Below, piece by piece: positions 15,998-24,566 of a stretch of DNA of 38,582 nt. Source of the stretch: Fen-1038 sp042408355 (GTDB taxonomy: Bacteria; Chloroflexota; Anaerolineae; Anaerolineales; Villigracilaceae); NCBI GenBank assembly GCA_042408355.1, contig JBHORD010000182.1:1-38582 (forward strand). Reading direction: 5' to 3'. The first letter of the stretch is position 1. Each line of letters begins with the position of its first letter. The notes under the pieces are model-generated. The model did not search any database and was not told the origin of the DNA. It worked only from the letters and a program-made list of their open reading frames with translations. The translations under genes and the position numbers were made by a program.

Positions 15998-16519
15998 TTA
16001 GCGGACCCGCTCGGTGTGATTATTGAAATGAACATTGGATGTCTCAAGATTGATGAACATCTTGCTGCGCGGAAGGTAATACGCAGTTACAAAGTCGCCA
16101 TCAGGTAAGGCTCTGTAGATTCCATCCCATAGAATGGTGAGCTTTAGTTCACCCACGGAATAATATAAATTTTCTCGGCCCTTGCTTGTCCAGGCGCTGT
16201 GTTTCATGCCCCGGCCTTGAGCCTTCCGCAACTGGCCAAAGAGCAGGTCGATCAGCAGTTTTCCGCCGATCATGTACCCGATCCACATGAGGACAATGCC
16301 GACGCCCACAAAAAAGACTGCGCCCAAAACGACGCTGACCGTATCGCTGGTTGTGCGGGCGATAAAATCGTTGTAAATGTATATCCCTGTCAGGCCAAGG
16401 CCCATCAAAAACATGATCGCGCCGAACAACAGCCACGGCATGAAGCGGATTGACTGAAGCAGGGTTAACTTTCCTTTGCGGTTGGCTTCCAGCGCTTTGG
16501 GATCAAAGATGCTATTCAT
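15998..16519 (-). CDS. Small membrane protein of unknown function
   Basis: A 173-residue protein with two clear membrane helices (about 29-51 and 62-85: WLLFGAIMFLMGLGLTGIYIY and VVLGAVFFVGVGIVLMWIGYMIGG). A soluble C-terminal part follows with aromatic strands (ENLYYSVGELKLTILWDG, DFVTAYYLPRSKMFINLE). The start at 16519 has GGAGA upstream; the open frame before it lacks a good start. It is transcribed away from argF. I do not recognise the family. Confidence 0.7.
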   Translation of the reverse strand: MNSIFDPKALEANRKGKLTLLQSIRFMPWLLFGAIMFLMGLGLTGIYIYNDFIARTTSDTVSVVLGAVFFVGVGIVLMWIGYMIGGKLLIDLLFGQLRKAQGRGMKHSAWTSKGRENLYYSVGELKLTILWDGIYRALPDGDFVTAYYLPRSKMFINLETSNVHFNNHTERVR

Positions 16520-16742
16520 GAATCGTCTCCAAGGTTTTGTTCTGGATTCGCAAATTGGCATTTACAAATCTGGGCAATTATATGAGCGCGCCTCGTTCCG
16601 CAAAATGAAACTTTGGTACTAAACATGAGCCGTTAACCAGGCGCAGGCTTTGTCCCCGATATACGTCACCTCTAACAAGTGACGATTGGGACAGGTTACA
16701 ATTGGGCCAAACCACTATACTTGGCATATCGAGGAGTTGGCA

Positions 16743-17666
16743 ATGAACCATTTTCTGGCTGTCTCAGATTTATCTTCCGGGGAAGTTCAGGATTTGTTGG
16801 ATCTGGCAATTCGTTTGAAAAGGGAATATTTCGAGAAAGGCAACCCCCCGCTCTTCAAGGGCAAGGTATTGGGAATGATCTTCCAGAAGCCCAGCCTGCG
16901 GACGCGCGTTTCGTTCGATATGGCGATGCGCCACATGGGCGGCGACGCGTTGTATCTCTCGCCGAACGAGATCGGACTCGGTCAGCGCGAATCCATTGCG
17001 GATGTGGCGCGTGTGTTGTCGGGTTACGTCCACGCGCTGATGGCGCGTGTCTTCGCACACGAGCACGTGTTGGAGTTGGCGAAGTGGTCATCCATCCCGG
17101 TGGTCAATGGTTTGAGTGATTACAACCATCCCTGTCAGGGCATGGCCGATGCGCTGACCATTCAGGAAAAGTTCGGCAAAGCCAAAGGCCTGAACATCAC
17201 ATTCGTCGGCGATGGAAACAATGTCGCGGTTTCGTTGATGCACGTCTCGGCAAAACTGGGCTGGAATTTTACAATCGCAACCCCCGAAGGTTATGATTTG
17301 AATCCGAAAGCGGTCGAGATTGCGAAGAACATCGCAAAGGAAACGGGGAGCAAATTGAATTTCCTGCGCGATCCGCATGAAGCCGTCCGAGGCGCACAAG
17401 TCATCTACACCGACACATGGACCAGCATGGGACAGGAAGAAGAAGCGGCCAAACGCGAAAAAGTCTTCCCGCCTTATCAAGTCAACGCGCAACTGGTCGG
17501 CGAGGCGGATAAGGATGTGATCGTGATGCACTGTCTTCCGGCGCATCGCAACCACGAACTGACCGACGAGGTTGCCGACGGCCCGCATTCCGTCATCTTC
17601 CCGCAGGCGCACAATCGCCTGCACGCGCAAAAGGCCATTTTAGCGCGTCTGTTTGGCGTGGCGTAA
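16743..17666 (+). CDS. argF: Ornithine carbamoyltransferase
   Basis: A 307-residue trimeric enzyme that forms citrulline from ornithine and carbamoyl phosphate, or the reverse in catabolism. The carbamoyl phosphate site is KPSLRTR at 49-55, the HPCQ motif is at 129-132, and the ornithine-binding HCLPAH lies near 262-267. It starts at 16743 with GAGGAG upstream. Ornithine aminotransferase follows 14 bases later, so ornithine is a shared metabolite of the pair. No other arginine synthesis or deiminase genes are near, so direction of flux is open. Confidence 0.95.
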   Translation: MNHFLAVSDLSSGEVQDLLDLAIRLKREYFEKGNPPLFKGKVLGMIFQKPSLRTRVSFDMAMRHMGGDALYLSPNEIGLGQRESIADVARVLSGYVHALMARVFAHEHVLELAKWSSIPVVNGLSDYNHPCQGMADALTIQEKFGKAKGLNITFVGDGNNVAVSLMHVSAKLGWNFTIATPEGYDLNPKAVEIAKNIAKETGSKLNFLRDPHEAVRGAQVIYTDTWTSMGQEEEAAKREKVFPPYQVNAQLVGEADKDVIVMHCLPAHRNHELTDEVADGPHSVIFPQAHNRLHAQKAILARLFGVA

Positions 17667-17680
17667 GGAAGGAGGCCCGA

Positions 17681-18883
17681 GTGAATACACAGGATTACAT
17701 TGCTTTGGAAGAGCAATACGGCGCGCACAATTATCATCCGCTGGATGTGGTAATCGCGCGCGGCGAAGGCGTCTGGGTTTACGATGTGGACGGAAAAAAA
17801 TATTTGGATTGTTTGTCGGCGTATTCCGCGCTGAATCAGGGACACGTTCACCCGAAGATTTTGAATGCGATGCTCGAACAAGCCAAAAAACTCACGCTGA
17901 CGTCGCGCGCCTTCCGCAACGACCAGCTTCCGCTCTTCTATAAAGAACTTTCCGAAATGACCGGTTATGAAATGTCCCTGCCGATGAACTCCGGCGCAGA
18001 GGCGGTCGAGACGGCGATCAAACTGGCGCGCAAATGGGCCTATCGAGTCAAAGGCGTGCCGCGCCATCAAGCGGAGATTATTACCGCGCAGGGAAATTTT
18101 CACGGGCGGACGACAACCATCATCTCGTTTTCAACCGAACCATCCTACCGCGAGGACTTCGGCCCGTTCACGCCCGGATTCGTCAGCGTGCCCTACGGCG
18201 ACGCGTCGGCGGTGGAAAAAGCCATCAATAAAAACACAGCCGCAGTGATGCTCGAACCGATTCAAGGCGAAGGCGGAGTCATCCTTCCGCCTGCGGGCTA
18301 TCTCAAGAAAGTTTCTGAAATTTGCAAGAAGAATAATGTTTTGTTTATCGCCGATGAGATCCAGACCGGTCTGGCGCGCACGGGCAAATTATTTGCATGC
18401 GACCACGAAGGCGTGCGGCCCGATGTGATGATCATCGGCAAAGCATTGGCGGGCGGCTTTTATCCGGTGTCTGCGATTCTCGCGGATACACCGGTTTTGG
18501 GTTTATTCACGCCCGGCGAACACGGCTCCACATTCGGTGGAAATCCGCTGGCCGCGGCCGTGGCGCGCGCCGCGCTGGCTGTCATCCGCGAAGAAAGACT
18601 CGCCGAACGCGCTGAAACGCTTGGCGCGTATTTCATGGAACAGCTGGCAGAGATTCCCAGCCCGCACGTGAAAGAAGTGCGCGGCAAAGGATTGTTGATC
18701 GGCGTCGAGTTGAAACCGTCGGCGGGCGGGGCGCGGCGTTTCTGCGAAGCGATGCAGAAGAAAGGCATTCTCGCCAAAGAGACACATGAAAACGTAATCC
18801 GTTTTGCGCCGCCGCTTGTCATAGGAAAAGAGACGATTGACTGGGCGCTTCCGCTTATCAAGGAAGCACTTAACATGAATTAA
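17681..18883 (+). CDS. rocD: Ornithine--oxo-acid aminotransferase
   Basis: A 400-residue class III PLP aminotransferase that turns ornithine and 2-oxoglutarate into glutamate semialdehyde and glutamate. The opening YGAHNYHPLDVVIARGEG is characteristic of ornithine aminotransferases and separates it from acetylornithine aminotransferase. The PLP lysine is K254 in IIGKALAGGFYPVSA, with DEIQTGLARTG near 225-235. GTG at 17681 is the start, 7 bases after a strong AAGGAAGGAGG. It is co-transcribed with argF and closed by a terminator. Confidence 0.93.
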   Translation: MNTQDYIALEEQYGAHNYHPLDVVIARGEGVWVYDVDGKKYLDCLSAYSALNQGHVHPKILNAMLEQAKKLTLTSRAFRNDQLPLFYKELSEMTGYEMSLPMNSGAEAVETAIKLARKWAYRVKGVPRHQAEIITAQGNFHGRTTTIISFSTEPSYREDFGPFTPGFVSVPYGDASAVEKAINKNTAAVMLEPIQGEGGVILPPAGYLKKVSEICKKNNVLFIADEIQTGLARTGKLFACDHEGVRPDVMIIGKALAGGFYPVSAILADTPVLGLFTPGEHGSTFGGNPLAAAVARAALAVIREERLAERAETLGAYFMEQLAEIPSPHVKEVRGKGLLIGVELKPSAGGARRFCEAMQKKGILAKETHENVIRFAPPLVIGKETIDWALPLIKEALNMN

Positions 18884-18887
18884 ACTC

Positions 18888-18920
18888 AAAGCCCTAAAGT
18901 CGCAACCTTTAGGGCTTTAT
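18888..18920 (+). terminator. Terminator between rocD and ald
   Basis: A perfect 12-bp stem joins AAAGCCCTAAAG (18888-18899) and CTTTAGGGCTTT (18907-18918), loop TCGCAAC, then TTATTTT. The stem core CCCTAAAG is shared with the rplS terminator at 3775-3807. Confidence 0.8.
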
Positions 18921-18934
18921 TTTCGGAGGTTCTA

Positions 18935-20035
18935 ATGAATATAGGCATACCAAAAGAAAGGCGTCCATTTGAATGCCGCGTGGGGCTGTCGCCCGCGGGT
19001 GTGGAGATTCTCGTCCAAAACGGACACATGGTTTTTGTCGAGCATCAGGCGGGAATCGAAGCCGGCTTCAGCGACGCGGATTACGAGAAGGCCGGCGCGC
19101 ATCTGGTCTATTCGACCGAAGAGGCCTTTGGCCGCGCCGACCTGGTTTTGAAAGTTGCGCGTCCGCTCAAGGAGGAATTGGATTGGCTGAGGCCCGGAAC
19201 GATCCTCGCCGGATTTCTGCATCTTGCCTCGGCGCGGCAGGATAAGATTGACATCCTGCTTAAGAAAAAGATCGCCTCCATCGCCTATGAGCAGATCAAA
19301 GCGCCCGATGGATCCTTGCCCGTGCTGTTTCCGTTCAGTCAGATTGGCGGCGCGATGGCCGCGCAGATCGCGGCGCGCCTGCTTCAAAATAATTGGGGCG
19401 GCAAGGGAATTTTGATGGGCGGCGTGCCCGGCGTTCCGCCAGCGGAAGCGGTGGTTCTCGGCGCAGGCGTGGTCGGGACGTACGCCACAGGAATGTTCCT
19501 CGGCATGGGCGCGCATGTAACCGTGATTGACAAAAATCTCGCCGCGCTCCAGCGTATTTGGGATCGTTACCCCGCCATTGTCACCATGCCCTCGACCAAG
19601 CGAAACATCGAACGTTCGGTCGCCTACGCGGATGTCGTTGTCGGCGCGGTGCTTGTCCCGGGTCAGCGCACGCCGATCCTCGTCACGCGTGAAATGGTGC
19701 GCTCGATGAAACCGCGCTCGGTCATCATGGATATCAGCATTGACGAAGGCGGATGCGTCGAGACCTCGCGTCCGACCACGCACGATCATCCGGTTTACAT
19801 CGAAGAAGGCATTTTGCATTACTGCGTGCCGAACATGCCCGGCGCGGTGGCGCGTACCGCCACACATGCTTTTGTCAATGCGGCCATGTCTTACATTACG
19901 CAAATTGCGGCGCTGGGTGCAGACGGATTGCTGAGCGATCCTTCCATCGAGCCTGCGGTAAATACATATAACGGCGAGACGCGCCATCTTTCACGTCTCA
20001 CGAATCGCCGGGAGGTGGATGATGGACTGGACTAG
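18935..20035 (+). CDS. ald: Alanine dehydrogenase
   Basis: A 366-residue NAD-dependent enzyme that deaminates L-alanine to pyruvate and ammonia. The N-terminal MNIGIPKERRPFECRVGLSPAG is typical, catalytic residues are K73 in VLKVARP and H96 in GFLHLAS, and the Rossmann motif is VLGAGVVGTYA near 174-184. DISIDEGGCVETSRPTTHDHP near 270-290 is the family signature. GGAGG lies five bases before the start. The 3' end overlaps the next gene by about 14-17 bases, which implies coupled translation with the CoA-transferase-like gene. Confidence 0.92.
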   Translation: MNIGIPKERRPFECRVGLSPAGVEILVQNGHMVFVEHQAGIEAGFSDADYEKAGAHLVYSTEEAFGRADLVLKVARPLKEELDWLRPGTILAGFLHLASARQDKIDILLKKKIASIAYEQIKAPDGSLPVLFPFSQIGGAMAAQIAARLLQNNWGGKGILMGGVPGVPPAEAVVLGAGVVGTYATGMFLGMGAHVTVIDKNLAALQRIWDRYPAIVTMPSTKRNIERSVAYADVVVGAVLVPGQRTPILVTREMVRSMKPRSVIMDISIDEGGCVETSRPTTHDHPVYIEEGILHYCVPNMPGAVARTATHAFVNAAMSYITQIAALGADGLLSDPSIEPAVNTYNGETRHLSRLTNRREVDDGLD

Positions 20036-21332
20036 CTATTACCAATCGCGCATCGTAAGCGCAGAGGAGGCAGTCAAGGCGGTGAAATCAGGAGACCGCA
20101 TCTTTATGACCGGCAACGTGTCGGTGCCGCAGGAAATGCTCGCGGCCTTGGTGAAGTACGCTCCAAAGCTCAAAAATGTCGAGATTTGCCAGGCTCTGAC
20201 GATCGGCCCGGCGGATTACGTAAAACCGGAGATGGAAGGACATCTGCGCGTCAACACCATGTTCATCAGCCCGAATGTCCGGAAAGCGGTGCAGGAAGGC
20301 CGCGCGGATTTCACGCCCGTACTGCTGTCCGAGTTTCCGCTTTTGTTCAAGAATAAAATCCTGCCGGTTGATGTGGCGTTCGTTCATGTGTCGCGTCCCG
20401 ATGAACATGGATTTTGCAGTCTCGGGGTGGAAGTCGGTCTGACAAAATCTGCGGCGGAGTCGGCCAGGATCATCCTGGCGGAAGTAAACGACCAAATGCC
20501 GCGCACACTCGGCGATTCATTCATTCACGTCAGCCGCTTGAATTACATTGTGCCGGTCAACTACCCGATCCCTGAAATGCCAATGGCAGACGAAGGCGAT
20601 AGCGAAGTCGTGGAGAAGATCGCGGGACACATCGCAGAATTGATTCCCGACGGCGCCACCATGCAAATGGGCATCGGCGCAATTCCCGATGCGGTGTTGA
20701 AATATCTCTATCACAAGAAGGACCTCGGCGTTCACAGCGAACTCTTCTCAGACGGAGTGATCGAGCTGGTGGAACGCGGCGTATTGACCAGCGCACGCAA
20801 GAGTCTGCATCCGGGCAAGATCGTGGCGGGGTTCATCCTCGGCACAAAGAAACTTTACGATTGGGTGGACGACAACGCGCTCATCGAACTGCATCGCACG
20901 GAATACATCAACGATCCATTCGTCATCGCGCAGAACGAGCGCATGGTTGCCATCAATTCCGCCATCGAAGTGGATCTCACAGGACAAGTCTGCGCGGACA
21001 GCATCGGGCCAAAACTCTACAGCGGCATCGGCGGTCAGCTCGATTTTATCTATGGCGCGTCCCGTTCGAAGGGCGGCGTGCCGATCATCGCATTGCCCAG
21101 CACAACGACGCTGCGGGACGGCACGATGGTCAGCCGCCTCGTCGCCATGCTGAAACAGGGCGCGGGCGTCGTCACCGGCCGCAATCATGTTCATTATGTC
21201 GTAACCGAATACGGCGTCGCAGATTTATACGGCAAGACGATTCGCCAGCGCGCCAGGCAACTCATCGGAATCGCCCATCCGGATTTTCGAAAAGATTTGG
21301 AAAAGCAGGCCGCAGAGTTACACTACATCTAA
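20022..21332 (+). CDS. Acetyl-CoA hydrolase/transferase family protein (4-hydroxybutyrate CoA-transferase-like)
   Basis: About 436 residues of the family-I-like CoA-transferase group (acetyl-CoA hydrolase, succinyl- or 4-hydroxybutyrate CoA-transferase). Hallmarks: GxGxIP in QMGIGAIPDAVLKYL, the catalytic Glu in VHSELFSDGVIEL, and GGQLDFIYGASRSKGG. It would move CoA between acyl groups and acetate, possibly saving the thioester bond in a fermentative pathway. Substrate cannot be read from sequence. Two start codons lie in tandem (20019 and 20022); the second is preferred, as it is six bases from GGAGG. Confidence 0.88.
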   Translation: MDWTSYYQSRIVSAEEAVKAVKSGDRIFMTGNVSVPQEMLAALVKYAPKLKNVEICQALTIGPADYVKPEMEGHLRVNTMFISPNVRKAVQEGRADFTPVLLSEFPLLFKNKILPVDVAFVHVSRPDEHGFCSLGVEVGLTKSAAESARIILAEVNDQMPRTLGDSFIHVSRLNYIVPVNYPIPEMPMADEGDSEVVEKIAGHIAELIPDGATMQMGIGAIPDAVLKYLYHKKDLGVHSELFSDGVIELVERGVLTSARKSLHPGKIVAGFILGTKKLYDWVDDNALIELHRTEYINDPFVIAQNERMVAINSAIEVDLTGQVCADSIGPKLYSGIGGQLDFIYGASRSKGGVPIIALPSTTTLRDGTMVSRLVAMLKQGAGVVTGRNHVHYVVTEYGVADLYGKTIRQRARQLIGIAHPDFRKDLEKQAAELHYI

Positions 21333-21354
21333 ATCACAAATCGCATCTCGATCG

Positions 21355-21381
21355 AAGCCCGGCTGTCCAGTCGGGCTTTTT
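21355..21381 (+). terminator. Terminator after the CoA-transferase-like gene
   Basis: A 7-bp stem joins AAGCCCG (21355-21361) and CGGGCTT (21372-21378), followed by T to 21381. It separates the ald operon from pyk. Confidence 0.8.
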
Positions 21382-21454
21382 GTTGGGGATATGTCCATAA
21401 CTTTTACGATCGCGGCGTGTTCTTTCGTGATATAAATATTACTGAAAGGAAATC

Positions 21455-22891
21455 ATGGATCGTAAAGCAAAAATTGTTGCAACTATTGGACCGGCCAGCG
21501 AGGATGAATCCGTTCTCCAAAAATTGATTCAAGCGGGCATGAACGTGGCGCGCCTGAATTTCTCGCATGGCACGCACGAGGAACACGCAGAGCGCATTGC
21601 CGTAATCCGCCGCGTCTCGGAACGGTTGGAAATGCCCATCGGCATTCTACAGGATTTACAGGGACCGAAGATTCGCGTCGGCGAATTACCATCGCCGCTT
21701 CAATTATCCGAAGGCGAAACCGTCAGTTTGTATGCGACCGGCACGGAGCCTCCGGACGACACCGGCAAACAAATCCCTGTGGATTTTCGGCAACTGTTCG
21801 ATTCAGTCCGGACCTCGGACCGGCTCCTGCTCGACGATGGTCGTCTCGCGCTGGAGGTGATCTCTGTTAAAGAACGCACATTGAAAGCGCACGTCATCGT
21901 CGGCGGCCCGCTGACCTCGCACAAAGGAATCAATCTGCCGGGCGTTCGATTGCGCATTGCGGGCTTCACCGAAAAGGACGAAGCCGATCTTGCGTTTGGC
22001 ATTTCTCAAAATGTGGATGCGGTTGCCATTTCGTTCGTCCGCACAGCGGATGATGTAAAGAAGGTTCGTTACGCCATGGAGCGCTTCTCGAACGGCAAGC
22101 GCCAGCCATGGTTGATCGCAAAACTCGAAAAGCCGGAAGCGATTGATAACCTCGATGCAATTCTCGATAATGTGGACGGCGTGATGGTGGCGCGCGGCGA
22201 TCTCGGCGTGGAACTTCCGCCGGAGCGCGTGCCTGCTTTGCAAAAGCATATCATTCGGGTTGCGAACGCCCGCGCCAAACTGGTCATCACTGCCACACAA
22301 ATGCTGGAGTCGATGATCACGAATCCGCTCCCCACACGCGCCGAAGCCTCGGATGTAGCCAACGCCATTTTTGACGGCACCGATGCGGTCATGTTATCCG
22401 CCGAATCGGCTTCGGGGAAATATCCCGTGGAAGCCGTCCAGATGATGGATCGCATCGTGCGCGAAGCCGAATGCAATTTCTCAGAATGGGGAAAGGAGTC
22501 GGGCGCCATTCAAGGAATCGAAACAAGCGACGCGGCGTCCATGGCGCGCGCCGCGCAGGCTCTAGCCAACGACAAAAATGTTACAGCCGTTGCCTCATTC
22601 ACAACGCGCGGGCAGTCGGCGTGGCTGATGTCGAAGATCCGGCCGCGCGTGCCGATCCTTGCATTTACGCCAGACGATGAAACATATCGCCGTCTGACTT
22701 TTTTATGGGGCGTGAAACCGTACCGCGTTCCGTTTGCCCATTCGCTGGAAGAAATGCTTCAACTGGTGGATGGCGCGCTGATGCGATCGGATATTGTGCA
22801 ATCAGGCGATCAGGTCGTTTTGGTATGCGGCTATCCCGTCGGCTCCATCCGTCCGCCAAACATGGCGCTGCTGCACACGGTGGGAGAATAA
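21455..22891 (+). CDS. pyk: Pyruvate kinase
   Basis: A 478-residue glycolytic enzyme making pyruvate and ATP from phosphoenolpyruvate. Motifs: MNVARLNFSHGTHEEH near 28-43, the ADP/metal site IAKLEKPEAI and VMVARGDLGVELP, and ATQMLESMITNPLPTRAEASDVANAI with the conserved DGTDAVMLSAESASG. The C-terminal allosteric domain is complete. GAAAGGA precedes the start. It sits directly after alanine dehydrogenase and the CoA-transferase gene, both concerned with pyruvate or acyl-CoA metabolism, but behind a terminator, so it is probably its own unit. Confidence 0.97.
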   Translation: MDRKAKIVATIGPASEDESVLQKLIQAGMNVARLNFSHGTHEEHAERIAVIRRVSERLEMPIGILQDLQGPKIRVGELPSPLQLSEGETVSLYATGTEPPDDTGKQIPVDFRQLFDSVRTSDRLLLDDGRLALEVISVKERTLKAHVIVGGPLTSHKGINLPGVRLRIAGFTEKDEADLAFGISQNVDAVAISFVRTADDVKKVRYAMERFSNGKRQPWLIAKLEKPEAIDNLDAILDNVDGVMVARGDLGVELPPERVPALQKHIIRVANARAKLVITATQMLESMITNPLPTRAEASDVANAIFDGTDAVMLSAESASGKYPVEAVQMMDRIVREAECNFSEWGKESGAIQGIETSDAASMARAAQALANDKNVTAVASFTTRGQSAWLMSKIRPRVPILAFTPDDETYRRLTFLWGVKPYRVPFAHSLEEMLQLVDGALMRSDIVQSGDQVVLVCGYPVGSIRPPNMALLHTVGE

Positions 22892-22964
22892 TCAATGCGC
22901 TGTTTGATTCCGCAAGTATAGAAGCATGCGGAACGTCTGCAACAGGGCGCAAACTGACGTATTA

Positions 22965-24551
22965 TCATGTGCTCAAAGCGAGCCAGAGATATTGGTAGGG
23001 TTGAAGAGTCAGCGACCCAAGCGGGACGATTGCGTCTGTAAAGACATTAACTGCATGATCCAACGGCAAATATATTCTTTGCTTTCTCGCGCTCAGATTG
23101 TTGAGAATCAGCATTGTCTCACCGGCATAACTCCTCTTATATGCGGCGACCGCGTCCCTGCCGGTATCCACCCACTCAAAACTCCCCCACCCAAAGGCAG
23201 AATGTTTTTTACGCATGGCGATCATGCGGCGGATGGCATGATAAAGCGAATCCGGGTTTGCCACCTGCGAGGCAACGTTGACATTTTTGGGACTATAGGC
23301 GCCTTTGGGAAATGGAGCGTACGGCTTTCCTTTCGTGAAGCCGGCGTTGGGGCCGTCATCCCACTGCATGGGCGTTCGGACTCCGTTACGATCGTCAAGC
23401 CAGATGTTGTCGCCCATGCCGATTTCGTCTCCGTAATAAATGATGGGCGAACCGGGCAAGGTGAAAAGCAGGGAATTAGCCAATTCGATCTTGCGCCGAT
23501 TGTTATCAAGCAGCGGCGCCAGACGGCGTCGAATGCCGAGATTGAGCCGCATGCGAGGCTGGGGGGCATACTGCTCCCACATCCATTGGCGCTCCTCGGG
23601 CGTGACCATCTCAAGCGTCAACTCATCATGATTTCGGAGAAACGTGCACCACTGGCAATTTTCAGGGATGGGCGGCGTGCGGCGCAGGATTTCAAGCATG
23701 TCATTCACGCGGCCTTTTTTCAGCGCCATAAAAATGCGCGGCATGATTGGAAAGTGAAACGCCATGTGAAATTCGTCGCCGTCGCCAAAATAAGGACGGA
23801 CATCCTCGGGCCATTGATTCGCCTCGCACAGCAAGATGCGGCCGGGGTAGTTCTGTTCCAACATGGCGCGCAGCCGTTTAAGATACGAGTGCGTTTCCGG
23901 CAGGTTTTCGCAATTGGTTCCTTCGCGCTCGAATAAATAAGGGACGGCGTCTGCGCGAAAACCGTCTATGCCAAGGTTCAGCCAGAAGCGGGCAATGTTC
24001 AGCATCTCCTCTTGAACTTTTGGGTTATCAAAATTCAAGTCGGGCTGACTGGCATAAAAGCGATGCCAGTAATATTGCCCAGCGGTTTCGTCCCACGTCC
24101 AATTCGATCGTTCGGTATCGGTAAATATGATGCGCGCTTCGCGGTATTTATCGTCGGTATCGCTCCAAACATAATAATCGCGGTACGGCGAGTTGCGATC
24201 TGCGCGGGCGGCCTGGAACCAGGGGTGCTGATCGGAGGTATGATTCAACACAAGGTCTGTGATGATGCGAATATTCCGCGCGTGGGCCGCCTCAAGCAGA
24301 GACTTGAAATCGTCTAATGTGCCATAGCTGGGATGAATCCCGTAGTAATCTGCAATGTCGTATCCATCATCCTTGAGCGGAGATGGATAGGTCGGCATCA
24401 GCCACAGGCAGTCAACGCCCAGGTCTTTCAGATAATCCAGTTTTTGAGTCAGCCCTCGCAAATCTCCATGTCCGTCGCCGCTGCTGTCATAAAAGGCGCG
24501 GACGTAAACCTCATAGAAAACTGCATTCTTGTACCAGCATGCGTCGTTCAT
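22965..24551 (-). CDS. treS: Trehalose synthase-like GH13 alpha-amylase family enzyme
   Basis: A 528-residue GH13 enzyme resembling maltose alpha-D-glucosyltransferase (TreS), which interconverts maltose and trehalose. Catalytic residues: nucleophile D201 in GIDGFRADAVPYLF, acid/base E243 in LLCEANQWPEDV, and the third Asp, D309, in FLRNHDELTLEM. WYKNAVFYEVYVRAFYDSSGDGHGD at the start and PGSPIIYYGDEIGMGDN fit TreS or closely related alpha-glucosidases. There is no signal peptide, so it acts on sugar already imported. It is the last gene of the sugar importer operon, 15 bases after the haem-motif permease. No maltokinase domain is fused. Confidence 0.85.
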   Translation of the reverse strand: MNDACWYKNAVFYEVYVRAFYDSSGDGHGDLRGLTQKLDYLKDLGVDCLWLMPTYPSPLKDDGYDIADYYGIHPSYGTLDDFKSLLEAAHARNIRIITDLVLNHTSDQHPWFQAARADRNSPYRDYYVWSDTDDKYREARIIFTDTERSNWTWDETAGQYYWHRFYASQPDLNFDNPKVQEEMLNIARFWLNLGIDGFRADAVPYLFEREGTNCENLPETHSYLKRLRAMLEQNYPGRILLCEANQWPEDVRPYFGDGDEFHMAFHFPIMPRIFMALKKGRVNDMLEILRRTPPIPENCQWCTFLRNHDELTLEMVTPEERQWMWEQYAPQPRMRLNLGIRRRLAPLLDNNRRKIELANSLLFTLPGSPIIYYGDEIGMGDNIWLDDRNGVRTPMQWDDGPNAGFTKGKPYAPFPKGAYSPKNVNVASQVANPDSLYHAIRRMIAMRKKHSAFGWGSFEWVDTGRDAVAAYKRSYAGETMLILNNLSARKQRIYLPLDHAVNVFTDAIVPLGSLTLQPYQYLWLALST

Positions 24552-24566
24552 TATGTTTCAAAAACT

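Noticed and set aside
18932..19987. A 351-codon open frame antisense to alanine dehydrogenase
   Set aside because: It mirrors codon periodicity of a well-supported gene, has an Arg/His-rich composition and no family signature.
22926..23936. A 336-codon plus-strand frame over the TreS-like gene
   Set aside because: It is antisense to clear GH13 motifs and has no coherent protein features.
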